Positions 1-9,314 of a stretch of DNA of 43,151 nt are shown in pieces (the first letter of the stretch is position 1; every line of letters begins with the position of its first letter). The translations under genes were made by a program, and so were the position numbers. Below the pieces are notes generated by a model. That model saw nothing but the letters and a program-made list of their open reading frames with translations, ran no database searches and was not told the DNA's origin. The DNA is from Frankia sp. AiPa1 (GTDB taxonomy: Bacteria > Actinomycetota > Actinomycetes > Frankiales > Frankiaceae): the NCBI RefSeq assembly GCF_023243075.1, contig NZ_JALKFZ020000191.1, forward strand, positions 1 through 43,151. The letters are read 5' to 3'.

Positions 1-74
<74 letters not shown>

Positions 75-120
75 GCCGCTGTGCTCCTCGGATTCGATTC
101 GGAAAGGGACTGAGGATTCG

Positions 121-3100
121 GTGCGCGGAGACGGTGTCGGGTTTCGGCCGGTTGAGGGTGCGCTGCTGCGCGCCAGTGTGGGCATCGATGCCGGTGCCGT
201 TCCGCGTTGGCCGGACAGCGGCGATCAAGGCGATGCGGCGGCCTGGCGGATGTGGGTCAGCCGGATCTGGATGATCGACGGCGTGGCCGACGCGGTGGCG
301 GCGGCAAGCCCGGCGCTGGCAGCCCGGGTGGCGGCGGTCCAGGCTGGCGAAGTTCGGAAGATCGCCCGGATGCGCCGGGTGGCCGTGTCGCTGGCGGGCT
401 ATATGGCGCGGTTGCAGGGGCGAGCGACGCCGTTCGGGTTGTTCGCCGGGATCGCGCCGCTGCATTTCGGCGCTCGCGCCGTGAGCGTCGGCGTCGGTCT
501 GGATGTACGGCATCAGGCGGTGGTCCGTGCCGACGCGGCTTGGGTGGAGGCCGTGATCGCTCGGTTGGAGGCCTGCCCGAGCCTGTTTGATCGCCTCCTG
601 GTGACGGCCAATGATCTCGCCGAAGTGCACGGTGGCCGTCTGGTCATGACCGGCTCAGTGCACACGAGCGGACCAGCGTCGGAAACGACGCCCACAGCAT
701 CATCCCGGCAGACCGCACCCATGGGGCGGACGGTGTCACTGCGAAATACCGCGCCGGTCCGATACGCGCTGCGGGCTGCCCGCTTCCCGCTCGCGGTCGG
801 CCTCCTGGTCGACCAGCTCGCCGCGCGGTTCCCGCAGGTGGACGGTACGGCCGTCCGCGAACTGATCAGAAACCTGGTGGAGACAGGTGCGCTGATCACC
901 AGCCTGCGTCCGCCGCTGACGGTCTTCGACGCTCTTGACCATCTGATGGCGGAGCTGGCCGCTTTGGACGCCGCAGAAGCGCCGGGCAGCGGGCCGATCG
1001 TCTCCGAGTTGGCCAAGGTCCAAGCCGCGCTGGCCGTCCAGTCCCAGCCGGAATCTGGTCAGGCGTCCTCATCGGCTCTCAGCGCGCGCATGCGCGCGCT
1101 GACTGACACGGGCGACACGCCGCCTATGGCGGTTGATCTCCGCTTGGGCGATGAGCTCGCCCTGCCCTCAACTGTTGCGGCGGAGGCTGCGGCAGCGGCG
1201 GGGGCGCTGGTGCGGCTCAGTCCGTACCCTGACGGTGCGCCGATGATGGGCGAGTATCATCGACGGTTCCTCGATCGATTCGGGCCGGGAGCAGTGGTCC
1301 CGGTCGCCCGGCTCGTCTCGAGCGTCGGCGGTCTGGGCTATCCCCAGTATGGACTCGGGGAGTCTCGGGGACGGCGGATCCCGCCTGGCGGACGGGACGA
1401 GCAACTCTTGGCGCTGGCGCAGCAGGCCGCCCTGGACGACGTCCACGAGGTCGTCCTGGACGATCCTCTGGTCAGCAGGTTGGGCTCGGCGGCGGGCAGT
1501 CAGGCTGATCGCCGCACCGGCAGCCCCAAGCCCCTGCGGATACCGCCGCATGTCGATCTGTGTGTCGAGGTGCTGGCGGAGTCGGAAGGGGCGCTGGACA
1601 CCGGGGACTACCGGCTCGCGGTGTGCGGGATCGGGCAGTCTGCGATCGCGACCAGCGGCCGATTCCTCTCGCTGCTGTCGCGCGCCGAGCAACACCGGTT
1701 TGTCCGCTCTTACGCGGCGCTTCCGGTGGCGGTCGAGGGCGCGTTGGCGGCGCAGGTGTCGTTCGCGCCACTGCGGACCCGGGCGCGCAACGTCTTCGCC
1801 GTCCCGCAGGTCCTGCCTGCGGCCATCGGCCTCGGCGAGCACCGGAGACAGGCTCGGGACCAGGACCGGGCACCAGCCGATCTGGACCTGCGGGACCTGG
1901 CCGTGACTGCTGGCCTGGATCGGATGTACGTGGTGTCGCTGTCGTGCCGACGCGTCGTGGAGCCGGTGCTGGTGTGCGCCGCCGCACGGCATGCGGTGCC
2001 GCCGCTGGCAATGTTCCTCGTCGACGTTGCCCGCGCCATGTCGGCGACGGTGGCGCTGTTCGACTGGGGCGCCGCGGCCGGGCTGCCGTTCCTGCCGCGC
2101 CTGCGGTACCGGCGCGTGGTCCTCGCGCCGGCGCGGTGGCGCGTTCCGCGCGGCGCGCTGCCCGGCGCGGATGCGTCTCTGTCCAGCTGGATGGAAACGA
2201 TCGCCGCGCTACGTGAGCGGCTGGGTCTACCGGAGCGGATCTCCGTCGGCGTCGCCGACCGGGAGTTCCGCCTGAGGCTGGATGATCCGATGCACGTCGA
2301 GCTATTCCGTGACCATCTGCGCCGTCTCCCCGCGCCGACACCCGAAACGAGATCGACGGTGACGCTGACCGAGGCGCCCTCGGAAGCCGACCTCGGCTGG
2401 TGCCAGGGCCGCGCACACGAGGTTCTGATCCCGATGGCGAGCACCGCTACCCCGGCTCCCGCACCTCGGATCCTGGCCCGTCCTGGTCCGTTGCCGCTGA
2501 TCGACCCGTCGGACGAGGTGCTGCCGGGCGGAGAGATGTTGTTCGCCAAGGTGTTCGGCGACCCGGACGGGTTCACCACACTGCTGGTAGAGCGTCTCCC
2601 TGGCCTGCTAGTGGGCTGGGACACCGCGCCGTACTGCTGGTTCGTCCGCTACGACGGCCCGGCCCCTCACCTGCGCATCCGTCTACGCACCACCGACTAT
2701 GGCCAGGCCGCCACCCGCGTCGGCGCATGGGTGGCTGGGCTACGCCGGCACGGCCTCGCCGACGCCCTCCTTCTCGACACCTACCAGCCCGAGCCCGCCC
2801 GATACGGCCGTGGACCGGTTCTGGCTGTTGCTGAACGATTGTTCGCCGCCGACTCCGCCGCCGCTCTCGCCGAGCTCACCGCGACTGCCACGGCCGACGA
2901 TGCTGACCGTCAGGGGCTCACCGCAGCGAGCCTGGTCGACCTGGCCGCTGCCATCCTCGGCAGTCGCACCGCAGGGATGGACTGGCTCCTCGCACGGCGC
3001 CACAGCGTGGAAGCCGGACCGGTGGACCGGACAGCGCGACGCCGCGCTCTTCACTTCCACGTCGCCTACATCCACTCCGACGGCCCATCGACTTCGATGC

Positions 3101-3396
3101 CGTCCACAGCGCCGATCCCGATGGCCACGGCCAGCAACGCAAGGTTTCCCCGCGGCACGAACGCGGCGACAAAGCCGGAGGTCGCAGCAGCGTGGCAGGC
3201 ACGTCGCGACGCTGCCGACGACTACGCCAGCCTCCTCCGCGGCGGGCGGGCGGGGATGACACCGGAGGAAGTAGTGGAGTCGCTGCTGCATCTGCACCAC
3301 AACCGGGTCCACGGCCCGGACCCGCACGCCGAGGCCCACGTCTGGCGGCTCGCCCGCGCGATAGCCCTCGCCGAGGCCGCCGGAGCACCGCGATGA
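121..3396 (+). CDS. Class I lanthipeptide dehydratase (LanB)
   Basis: Full-length LanB-type dehydratase of 1091 residues. The family uses glutamyl-tRNA to glutamylate Ser/Thr of a precursor peptide (N-terminal domain) and then eliminates glutamate to give dehydroalanine/dehydrobutyrine (C-terminal SpaB_C domain). The hallmark RATPFGLFAG stretch of the N-terminal domain lies near residues 101-110. The C-terminal elimination domain runs from about residue 800, with GGEMLFAKVFG, then YCWFVRYDG and HLRIRLR, as in thiopeptide-type bacteriocin proteins. A GAGG ribosome site 5 bases before GTG 121 supports the start. The stop overlaps the lanC ATG by ATGA (3393-3396), so the two are translationally coupled. 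No precursor gene is visible upstream because the sequence there is a C run. Confidence 0.9.
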   Translation: MRGDGVGFRPVEGALLRASVGIDAGAVPRWPDSGDQGDAAAWRMWVSRIWMIDGVADAVAAASPALAARVAAVQAGEVRKIARMRRVAVSLAGYMARLQGRATPFGLFAGIAPLHFGARAVSVGVGLDVRHQAVVRADAAWVEAVIARLEACPSLFDRLLVTANDLAEVHGGRLVMTGSVHTSGPASETTPTASSRQTAPMGRTVSLRNTAPVRYALRAARFPLAVGLLVDQLAARFPQVDGTAVRELIRNLVETGALITSLRPPLTVFDALDHLMAELAALDAAEAPGSGPIVSELAKVQAALAVQSQPESGQASSSALSARMRALTDTGDTPPMAVDLRLGDELALPSTVAAEAAAAAGALVRLSPYPDGAPMMGEYHRRFLDRFGPGAVVPVARLVSSVGGLGYPQYGLGESRGRRIPPGGRDEQLLALAQQAALDDVHEVVLDDPLVSRLGSAAGSQADRRTGSPKPLRIPPHVDLCVEVLAESEGALDTGDYRLAVCGIGQSAIATSGRFLSLLSRAEQHRFVRSYAALPVAVEGALAAQVSFAPLRTRARNVFAVPQVLPAAIGLGEHRRQARDQDRAPADLDLRDLAVTAGLDRMYVVSLSCRRVVEPVLVCAAARHAVPPLAMFLVDVARAMSATVALFDWGAAAGLPFLPRLRYRRVVLAPARWRVPRGALPGADASLSSWMETIAALRERLGLPERISVGVADREFRLRLDDPMHVELFRDHLRRLPAPTPETRSTVTLTEAPSEADLGWCQGRAHEVLIPMASTATPAPAPRILARPGPLPLIDPSDEVLPGGEMLFAKVFGDPDGFTTLLVERLPGLLVGWDTAPYCWFVRYDGPAPHLRIRLRTTDYGQAATRVGAWVAGLRRHGLADALLLDTYQPEPARYGRGPVLAVAERLFAADSAAALAELTATATADDADRQGLTAASLVDLAAAILGSRTAGMDWLLARRHSVEAGPVDRTARRRALHFHVAYIHSDGPSTSMPSTAPIPMATASNARFPRGTNAATKPEVAAAWQARRDAADDYASLLRGGRAGMTPEEVVESLLHLHHNRVHGPDPHAEAHVWRLARAIALAEAAGAPR

Positions 3397-4796
3397 TCCA
3401 CGCGACCGCCACCCGTCCCAGGGGCGGTCCTGATGAGGCCGGCGACATCGGGCGGGCGGGCGCGCTCGCCGCCCGCATCGCGGCCGACGTCGCCGACCCG
3501 CCACCGCCCGGCCGCCACAACGGTCACGACGACGTCGCCCCGACGAGCTGGCGCTGGCACCGGCAGTCGTTGTCCAAAGGCGCACCCGGGATCGCGCTCC
3601 TGCACGCGTGGCACGCCGCGCCCGACGAAAGCGGCGCGCTGGTCCACCGATGGCTTCGCCACGCGACCACGGACGGGCTCAGCGTCGGGCCTGGCGCCGG
3701 ACTGTGGTTCGGCGCCCCGGCCCTCGCCTACGCCATCGCGACCATCTCCCCCGAACGTTATCGGGACGCCCTGACCAACGTTGACGCAGCCGTCACCACG
3801 CTCACCCAGCGGCGGCTGACCACCGCCCGAGCACGGATCCAGGCAGCCAGGCGGCCCCGCCTCGCCGAGTTCGACCTCGTCCGCGGCCTGACCGGACTCG
3901 GCGCCTACCTGCTCCGCCGCGACCCCGACCACCCCCTCCTGCGTGATGTCCTGCGCTACTTGGTCGCGCTGACAAGGCCACTTCCCGCCGGCGACGCTGC
4001 CGGACCGGACGCCCCTGGTTGGTGGTCCAGCGACCCTCCGCCCAGCCATCCCGCCACCGGCGGCGGTCACGCCAACCTGGGCATGGCCCACGGCATTGCC
4101 GGCCCACTCGCGCTGCTGGCGCTCGCGCTCCGCGCTGGCATCATCGTCCCAGGTCACGCCAAGGCCATCGAACGGATCACCGGCTGGCTCGACGCCTGGC
4201 GCCAGGATGCTCCGACCGGTCTCTGGTGGCCCGAACACCTCACCGTCACCGACCTGCACACGGGCCGTCCCGCCCAGGCCGGCCCGGCCCGGCCATCGTG
4301 GTGTTACGGCACCCCCGGCCTCGCCCGAGCCCAGCAGCTGGCCGCCCTCGCCATCAGCGACCAGCCCCGCCAGGCCGCCGCGGAGCACGCCCTCACCGCC
4401 TGCCTGCGCGACCCCGCACAACTCGACCGGCTTACCGATCCGGCTCTCTGCCACGGCTGGGCCGGTGTCGTCCTCTCCACCTGGTGCGCGGCCGCCGACG
4501 CCGCCACCCCCGGACCCGCCCAGACACTCCCCAGCCTGACCCGCGCCTTCCTGGCGCACACGGACAGCATCAAGCCGACATCCGGCCTCGCCCACGCCCA
4601 CCTCGACCGCCCGGACCGCCCCGAGCCGACGTCCGGCCTGGCGACGGCCAGGCACGCCGACAGTCGTCGCGGCCCAACATCCCCGCAGTCTGCGGCCGGG
4701 CTCATCGACGGCCGCGCCGGAGTCGCTCTCGTCGCGCACACCCTCGCCACCGCCGACACCCACCCCGCCTGGGCCTCCTGCCTGCTCCTGACCTGA
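3393..4796 (+). CDS. Lanthionine synthetase C-family cyclase (LanC)
   Basis: A 467-residue LanC-like cyclase, which in the family joins cysteine thiols to dehydrated residues to form (methyl)lanthionine rings at a zinc site. The zinc ligands are visible: Cys304 in WCYGTPG and Cys353-His354 in LCHGW. Other LanC signatures are LSKGAPGIALLHAWHA near residue 60 and GHANLGMAHGIAGPLALL near residue 230 (the conserved GxxHG loop). The ATG at 3393 is chosen because it overlaps the lanB stop; a longer in-frame reading from 3192 lies inside lanB. Residues of about 385-435 are a Pro/Ala/Thr-rich insert with two related PTSGLA stretches. It acts in the cytoplasm with the dehydratase next door. Confidence 0.9.
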   Translation: MIHATATRPRGGPDEAGDIGRAGALAARIAADVADPPPPGRHNGHDDVAPTSWRWHRQSLSKGAPGIALLHAWHAAPDESGALVHRWLRHATTDGLSVGPGAGLWFGAPALAYAIATISPERYRDALTNVDAAVTTLTQRRLTTARARIQAARRPRLAEFDLVRGLTGLGAYLLRRDPDHPLLRDVLRYLVALTRPLPAGDAAGPDAPGWWSSDPPPSHPATGGGHANLGMAHGIAGPLALLALALRAGIIVPGHAKAIERITGWLDAWRQDAPTGLWWPEHLTVTDLHTGRPAQAGPARPSWCYGTPGLARAQQLAALAISDQPRQAAAEHALTACLRDPAQLDRLTDPALCHGWAGVVLSTWCAAADAATPGPAQTLPSLTRAFLAHTDSIKPTSGLAHAHLDRPDRPEPTSGLATARHADSRRGPTSPQSAAGLIDGRAGVALVAHTLATADTHPAWASCLLLT

Positions 4797-4851
4797 TCCA
4801 GCGTCTGAACGCCCAGCGATCCGCCCCCGGCCTACGACAGGACAACCCGCC

Positions 4852-6990
4852 ATGACCACTCTCCCGACCAGCGACGGCTGGCGTCAGCTCAACCTCGTCT
4901 GCACGGACTGGCAGGCAGCCGAACAGATGGCCGTGGACCACCTGCGGCCCCTGCTCACCGATGCCGAGAACGCAGGCACCGTTCAGGCCTGGTGGTTCGT
5001 GCGCAAGGGCGACACCTGGCGACTACGGCTCCGCACCCCCGACGACACGGCCCTCAATGAGCTCGCCAACACCCTCCAGCGCCACGGCGCCCTCCACACC
5101 TGGACCGAGTCACGCTACGAACCCGAGACCCACGCCTTCGGCGGCCCGGACGGCATGGATCTCGCCCACGATCTGTTCGCCGCCGACAGCCGACACCTGC
5201 TCGACCACCTCGCCACCGCTCGCCCGCACCTGCGCCGCGAACTTCCCGTCATTCTCTCCACCCGACTGCTCCGAACCGCCGGCCTGGAGACCTACGAGCG
5301 GGGCGACTGCTGGAACCGCCTCGCCGACCACCGCACCCCACCTGCACCGGCCACCCCACCGGGACGGCAGACCCTCCTCGACATCCAAACCCTGATCACC
5401 GCTGACTCCGACACCTCCGGCAGCCCCCTCCACGCCGCTCCCGCCTGGCCCGGCGCCTTCGAACACGCCGGGCGTGGCCTGGCCGCCCTGACCGCCACCG
5501 GACAGCTGGCCCGTGGGCTTCGCGGCGTCCTCACCCACCATCTGATCTTCCTGTTCAACCGGCACGGCATCAGCGCCACCGACCAGCGCACTCTGGCCAC
5601 CGCCGCCCGCACCACCATCTTCGGCCCCATCGACACACCTTGGCCCACCACAACCGGCCCCATCGCCCCGCCCACGATCACGTCCGACATTCCCGACACC
5701 AGCGTCCATTCCCACAGAGACATCCGATCAGGTGCCAACGCCAACGGCGACGGCGCTCAGGCTCCCGCAGCCGACGCCCCGGATTCACGCGAACAGCAGG
5801 CCACGCGGCTACGCCACGGCCTCGCCGACTACATCAAGGGATGGGGCACCTTCCGCACGCCCCGGATCGAGGCTGCGTTCCGCGCCGTGCCACGGCACCT
5901 ATTCCTTCCCGGCATCGACCTTGACATCGTCTACGGCACCAAACCGATCGTCACCCGACGCGCCGCCGACGGCACCTCCCACTCCTCCGCGTCCAGCCCC
6001 AAACTCGTCGCCACCATGCTCGAACAACTTGATCCGCAACCAGGTCAACGCGTTCTCGAGATCGGCACCGCCACCGGCATCAACGCAGCCCTCCTCGCCG
6101 AACTTGTCGGCGACAACGGCGCTGTCACCACCATCGAACTCGACGACGACCTCGCCGCCAGCGCCACCCACCACCTGCACACCGCCGGTTACCAAACTCA
6201 CGTCATCTGCGGCGATGGCGCACTGGGATACCCCGGGCACGCGCCCTACGACCGGCTGATCGTCACCGCCGAGGCAACCGACATCCCACCCGCCTGGTGG
6301 GACCAGCTCGGCCTCGGCGGCCGAGCCGTCATCCCTCTACGGCTACACGGCAGCGGCCTGACCCGCGCCCTCGCCTTCGACCACCACACCTCCGGTCAGA
6401 TGACCAGCACCTCCGCCGTCGTCTGCGGATTCGTCCCCATGCGCGCCACCACCGGACACGACGAACATGCCAGCGGACACATCCGGCTCGCGGACGACGT
6501 CATCCTCAAAATCGATACCACCGAACCCCACGACCCCACCGCGCTCGCCCAGGTCCTGCGCCACTCGCCACGCCAGCGGTGGACCGGCATCCACGTCCGA
6601 CACGACGAACCCGCCGAACACCTTGACCTCTGGCTCGCCACCAGCACAAACCGCCCCTTCGGACGCCTGTCCGTCGGCCCCACCGCCCGCAACTCCGGCC
6701 TCGCCGATCCCGCCCTGCGCTGGGCTGGCGCGGCCCTGTACGAAAACAGCACACTTGCCTACCTCACCGCCCGCGAACCCACCGACGATGCTCTCGAACT
6801 CGGCATCACTGCCCACGGCCCCGAAGCCGACAAACTTACAGCCCATCTCGCCGACCTCCTCGACGCCTGGGCACCCAACCGGCCCACGCGGCCCATCATC
6901 ACCGCCTACCGCAGCTCCGATCCCGTGAACGCCGAAGGGGCCCGAGCCCACATTCAGCGCCCTCACACCCAATTCACCATCACTTGGTGA
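4852..6990 (+). CDS. SpaB_C domain fused to a protein-isoaspartate-type O-methyltransferase (FxLD/LanS-like)
   Basis: A 712-residue fusion. Residues of about 8-260 form a thiopeptide-type bacteriocin (SpaB_C) domain, with WRQLNLVCTDW and AWWFVRKGDTWRLRLR at its start. Residues of about 315-510 form a PCMT-type SAM methyltransferase: VPRHLFLPG, then SAM motif I VLEIGTATG at about 401-409. A further 200 residues follow, as in the methyltransferases named for FxLD lanthipeptide systems. Characterised LanS enzymes methylate an Asp of the lanthipeptide, which collapses to succinimide and isoaspartate; that reaction is inferred here. The gene starts 55 bases after lanC and ends in a GTGA overlap with the next gene. 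The second elimination domain beside a complete LanB is redundant or may help substrate recognition. Function of the pairing is not known to me. Confidence 0.85.
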   Translation: MTTLPTSDGWRQLNLVCTDWQAAEQMAVDHLRPLLTDAENAGTVQAWWFVRKGDTWRLRLRTPDDTALNELANTLQRHGALHTWTESRYEPETHAFGGPDGMDLAHDLFAADSRHLLDHLATARPHLRRELPVILSTRLLRTAGLETYERGDCWNRLADHRTPPAPATPPGRQTLLDIQTLITADSDTSGSPLHAAPAWPGAFEHAGRGLAALTATGQLARGLRGVLTHHLIFLFNRHGISATDQRTLATAARTTIFGPIDTPWPTTTGPIAPPTITSDIPDTSVHSHRDIRSGANANGDGAQAPAADAPDSREQQATRLRHGLADYIKGWGTFRTPRIEAAFRAVPRHLFLPGIDLDIVYGTKPIVTRRAADGTSHSSASSPKLVATMLEQLDPQPGQRVLEIGTATGINAALLAELVGDNGAVTTIELDDDLAASATHHLHTAGYQTHVICGDGALGYPGHAPYDRLIVTAEATDIPPAWWDQLGLGGRAVIPLRLHGSGLTRALAFDHHTSGQMTSTSAVVCGFVPMRATTGHDEHASGHIRLADDVILKIDTTEPHDPTALAQVLRHSPRQRWTGIHVRHDEPAEHLDLWLATSTNRPFGRLSVGPTARNSGLADPALRWAGAALYENSTLAYLTAREPTDDALELGITAHGPEADKLTAHLADLLDAWAPNRPTRPIITAYRSSDPVNAEGARAHIQRPHTQFTITW

Positions 6991-8366
6991 TCCCCATGGT
7001 CCCCTCCCACCACAGCACTGCGGCACGCAGAATCACACCTGTCGACAATTCCTCCACGCCGCAGACTGGCCCAGGCACTCAAAAACCCGCGCCCGACACG
7101 CGGAGAAACGCCCTACTCGCCATTTTGCCGCGATATTTTCCCCTCGTGCCTCGGCCGAAGCCTGCATGTGGAAGTCTTACCGAACGCCTCGACCGGCTAC
7201 GTCACAAGGCCGGCCTCGCCCGAAACGGCGAAAACCCGCTTCTACACGCAGCCGAGGCTCTCAACCTCGCCGCCCTCATCGCCAGCGACTGCGCCATGCC
7301 ACAGCTCGCCCGCGACCTGTGCTGGCGCCAGATCTACCATTTCACCACCGGCCCAGGCCCCTACGACCGCACGACCACCACCCTCGCCCTCCAACCACTG
7401 ATCAACCTTGCCCGACTCCACACTCGCGACGGTGATGCCACCACCACCTACCACCTGTACCAGGCCCTCCTCCATGCCACCCGCAGCCGAAGCGGGCTCG
7501 TCATCGACGGCCACACCGTGCCCCTCAGCGCCCTCGTCGCCGACAGCGATGACCACTCCGCGATCGTCCAATGGGTGTGGACCATCCTCCTCGGCAGCGG
7601 TCTACGCGCCCTTAGCCAGACCGGCCGCTGGGCAGACGTCTACCATCACGCTCTCCGCCACAACGGCGTCGGCCGACGCCTCCTCGACGGCCGTCAGATC
7701 GCCGTCCTCCACCACGCCACCACCGACCAACCCGCCAAAGCGACCACCCTCGTCGACCGCAGCGACACCTCCGAACCATGGGAGCTCGCAGTCGCGGCAT
7801 GTCTACGGACCATTACCCGCACCCTGGCCGGCGACACTGATGACAATGAGCCCTCCGCGATGATTGATGCGTACCTCGCGGTTGAATCCGTCCATGCATC
7901 GGTGCCCCGGACTTTCCGCCTCCACCTGGGATTGATCGTCGCAGAGCTCCTCCGCATCACCGGGCAGTCCAGCCATGCCGCCATCGTCATCAGCGACCAA
8001 CTCCTCGATGATGCCCTCCGGGACGCCTACCTCGCCCGCGACGTACTCGCCGCCCCAGCCGGCCTGACGCTCACCAGAAACCGCCAATCCCAGCTACACG
8101 CCACCATCCGCCGCTCGAACTTCGGCACACCGCTCACCCCCGGAAACCTCAAAATCCTCCTCAAGGCAACGCACCAGTGCGAGACAGCCCTGGCCACCCA
8201 GCTACACCGCCTACAACCCTCCGCCCTCCCACCAGGCGGCCGGCAACGAGGGGACAGCAGCGGGAGCGGGTCCGGTCAGGCGAGGCGGGTGACGGAGACG
8301 GTGACGCCCAGGGAGGTGGAGGCGCCGCCGGAGAAGACGCCGCGCATGGGAGGCACGTCGTTGTAG
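6987..8366 (+). CDS. Unrecognised helical protein closing the lanthipeptide operon
   Basis: About 459 residues, no enzyme motif that I recognise. It looks like an all-helical, TPR-like protein; a block around residues 85-110 (LNLAALIASDCAMPQLARDL) resembles proteins I recall from actinobacterial lanthipeptide neighbourhoods, but this is from memory. GTG 6987 is chosen because it overlaps the previous stop (GTGA). ATG 6996 is the alternative, and neither has a clear ribosome site, so coupling is likely. The last 30 residues, rich in Gly, Ser and Arg, are encoded opposite the end of the convergent transglutaminase gene (91-base overlap). This tail may be a read-out created by a rearrangement rather than part of the ancestral protein. 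Confidence 0.7.
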   Translation: MIPMVPSHHSTAARRITPVDNSSTPQTGPGTQKPAPDTRRNALLAILPRYFPLVPRPKPACGSLTERLDRLRHKAGLARNGENPLLHAAEALNLAALIASDCAMPQLARDLCWRQIYHFTTGPGPYDRTTTTLALQPLINLARLHTRDGDATTTYHLYQALLHATRSRSGLVIDGHTVPLSALVADSDDHSAIVQWVWTILLGSGLRALSQTGRWADVYHHALRHNGVGRRLLDGRQIAVLHHATTDQPAKATTLVDRSDTSEPWELAVAACLRTITRTLAGDTDDNEPSAMIDAYLAVESVHASVPRTFRLHLGLIVAELLRITGQSSHAAIVISDQLLDDALRDAYLARDVLAAPAGLTLTRNRQSQLHATIRRSNFGTPLTPGNLKILLKATHQCETALATQLHRLQPSALPPGGRQRGDSSGSGSGQARRVTETVTPREVEAPPEKTPRMGGTSL

Positions 8367-9121
8367 TCACGACCGCGGGCGACGACGACGTGCTGCTCGC
8401 CGGCAGGCACGGCGTTGGTCGGGTCGAAGCCCCACCACTCGCCGATCCAGCCCTCCACCCAGGCATGCGACTGGCCGGCGACCGTCTCGCCGACCTCGGC
8501 CGTCGCCGACGGGTGCTGATAGCCCGAGACATAGCGGGCGGGCATGCCGGCGGCACGCATCAGGACCAGTGCGAGATGCGCGAAGTCCTGGCAGACGCCC
8601 TCGCCCTTCTCCCAGGCCTCGACCGCGGCGGTGTGCACGCCGGTGGTGCCGGGGCAGTAGGTGAGCCGTTCGCGCACCCAGTCGCCGACCGCTGGGATGA
8701 AATCGGACGGGCTGTGGCGGGCGGCGAGCTCGCGGGCGGCGTCCACGAGCCGCGGATCGTCACCGGTCGACGCCGACGGGCGCAGGTACTCGACGAACTC
8801 GTCGGCGACGGGCTCGGAGGTGAGCCGCGCCCAGGTGGGGGTGTCGACGGGCCGAGCCGCAGCGGTCCCGGTCTGCACGATGGACTGGCCGGTGACGACG
8901 AGCTCGGTGTGCGGGGTGTGCAGGTCGAACGCGGTGACCTGGGTGCCCCAGTAGTCCCAGTAACGGTAGGTCTTCGCCACCGGTTCGGTGCGCACCGTCG
9001 CCTCGAGGGTGAGCTGCGCGTCGGCGGTCTGCGGGATGATCCGCACCTCGTTGTAGGACGAGTGCACGGGACTCGCGTACCGGTAGCCGGTGGAGTGCTC
9101 GATCCGAATCTGCCAGCTCAC
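8276..9121 (-). CDS. Transglutaminase-like cysteine protease
   Basis: A 281-residue protein with the bacterial transglutaminase N-terminal beta domain (HSTGYRYASPVHSSYNEVR near residue 10) followed by the transglutaminase-like core. The papain-like triad is visible: Cys177 in GEGVCQDFAH, His219 in SHAWVE and Asp233 in GFDPTN. The family cleaves or transfers peptide/isopeptide bonds; the substrate is unknown. GTG 9121 is chosen because the family begins at this MSWQIRIEHSTGY-like segment. The longer upstream reading runs into the alpha-E gene. It is third in an operon with the ATP-grasp and alpha-E genes. 193 bases of high-GC DNA without an obvious gene separate it from the alpha-E gene. Confidence 0.88.
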   Translation of the reverse strand: MSWQIRIEHSTGYRYASPVHSSYNEVRIIPQTADAQLTLEATVRTEPVAKTYRYWDYWGTQVTAFDLHTPHTELVVTGQSIVQTGTAAARPVDTPTWARLTSEPVADEFVEYLRPSASTGDDPRLVDAARELAARHSPSDFIPAVGDWVRERLTYCPGTTGVHTAAVEAWEKGEGVCQDFAHLALVLMRAAGMPARYVSGYQHPSATAEVGETVAGQSHAWVEGWIGEWWGFDPTNAVPAGEQHVVVARGRDYNDVPPMRGVFSGGASTSLGVTVSVTRLA

Positions 9122-9314
9122 CGTGCGCTCCCCCGCCTGAACCGGGTCGGGCGGGTGGGGCCCACGGACCACGACGCGCTCACCGGCCGGCCGCGGCGGG
9201 ACGCCGGGACCACGCGCCGCCGCCAGGCCCCCGCGCCTATCCCGCGCCGGGGTGGGCGGGCGATGCGGGTCGGGCTGGCCGGCCGCGTCAGGCGGTTCGG
9301 CCGCGTCGGCCGGT

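Noticed and set aside
3222..4859. A 545-codon open frame on the minus strand opposite lanC
   Set aside because: Gly/Arg/Val-rich product with no domain, fully antisense to a LanC gene with intact zinc ligands. Long antisense frames are expected at this GC content.
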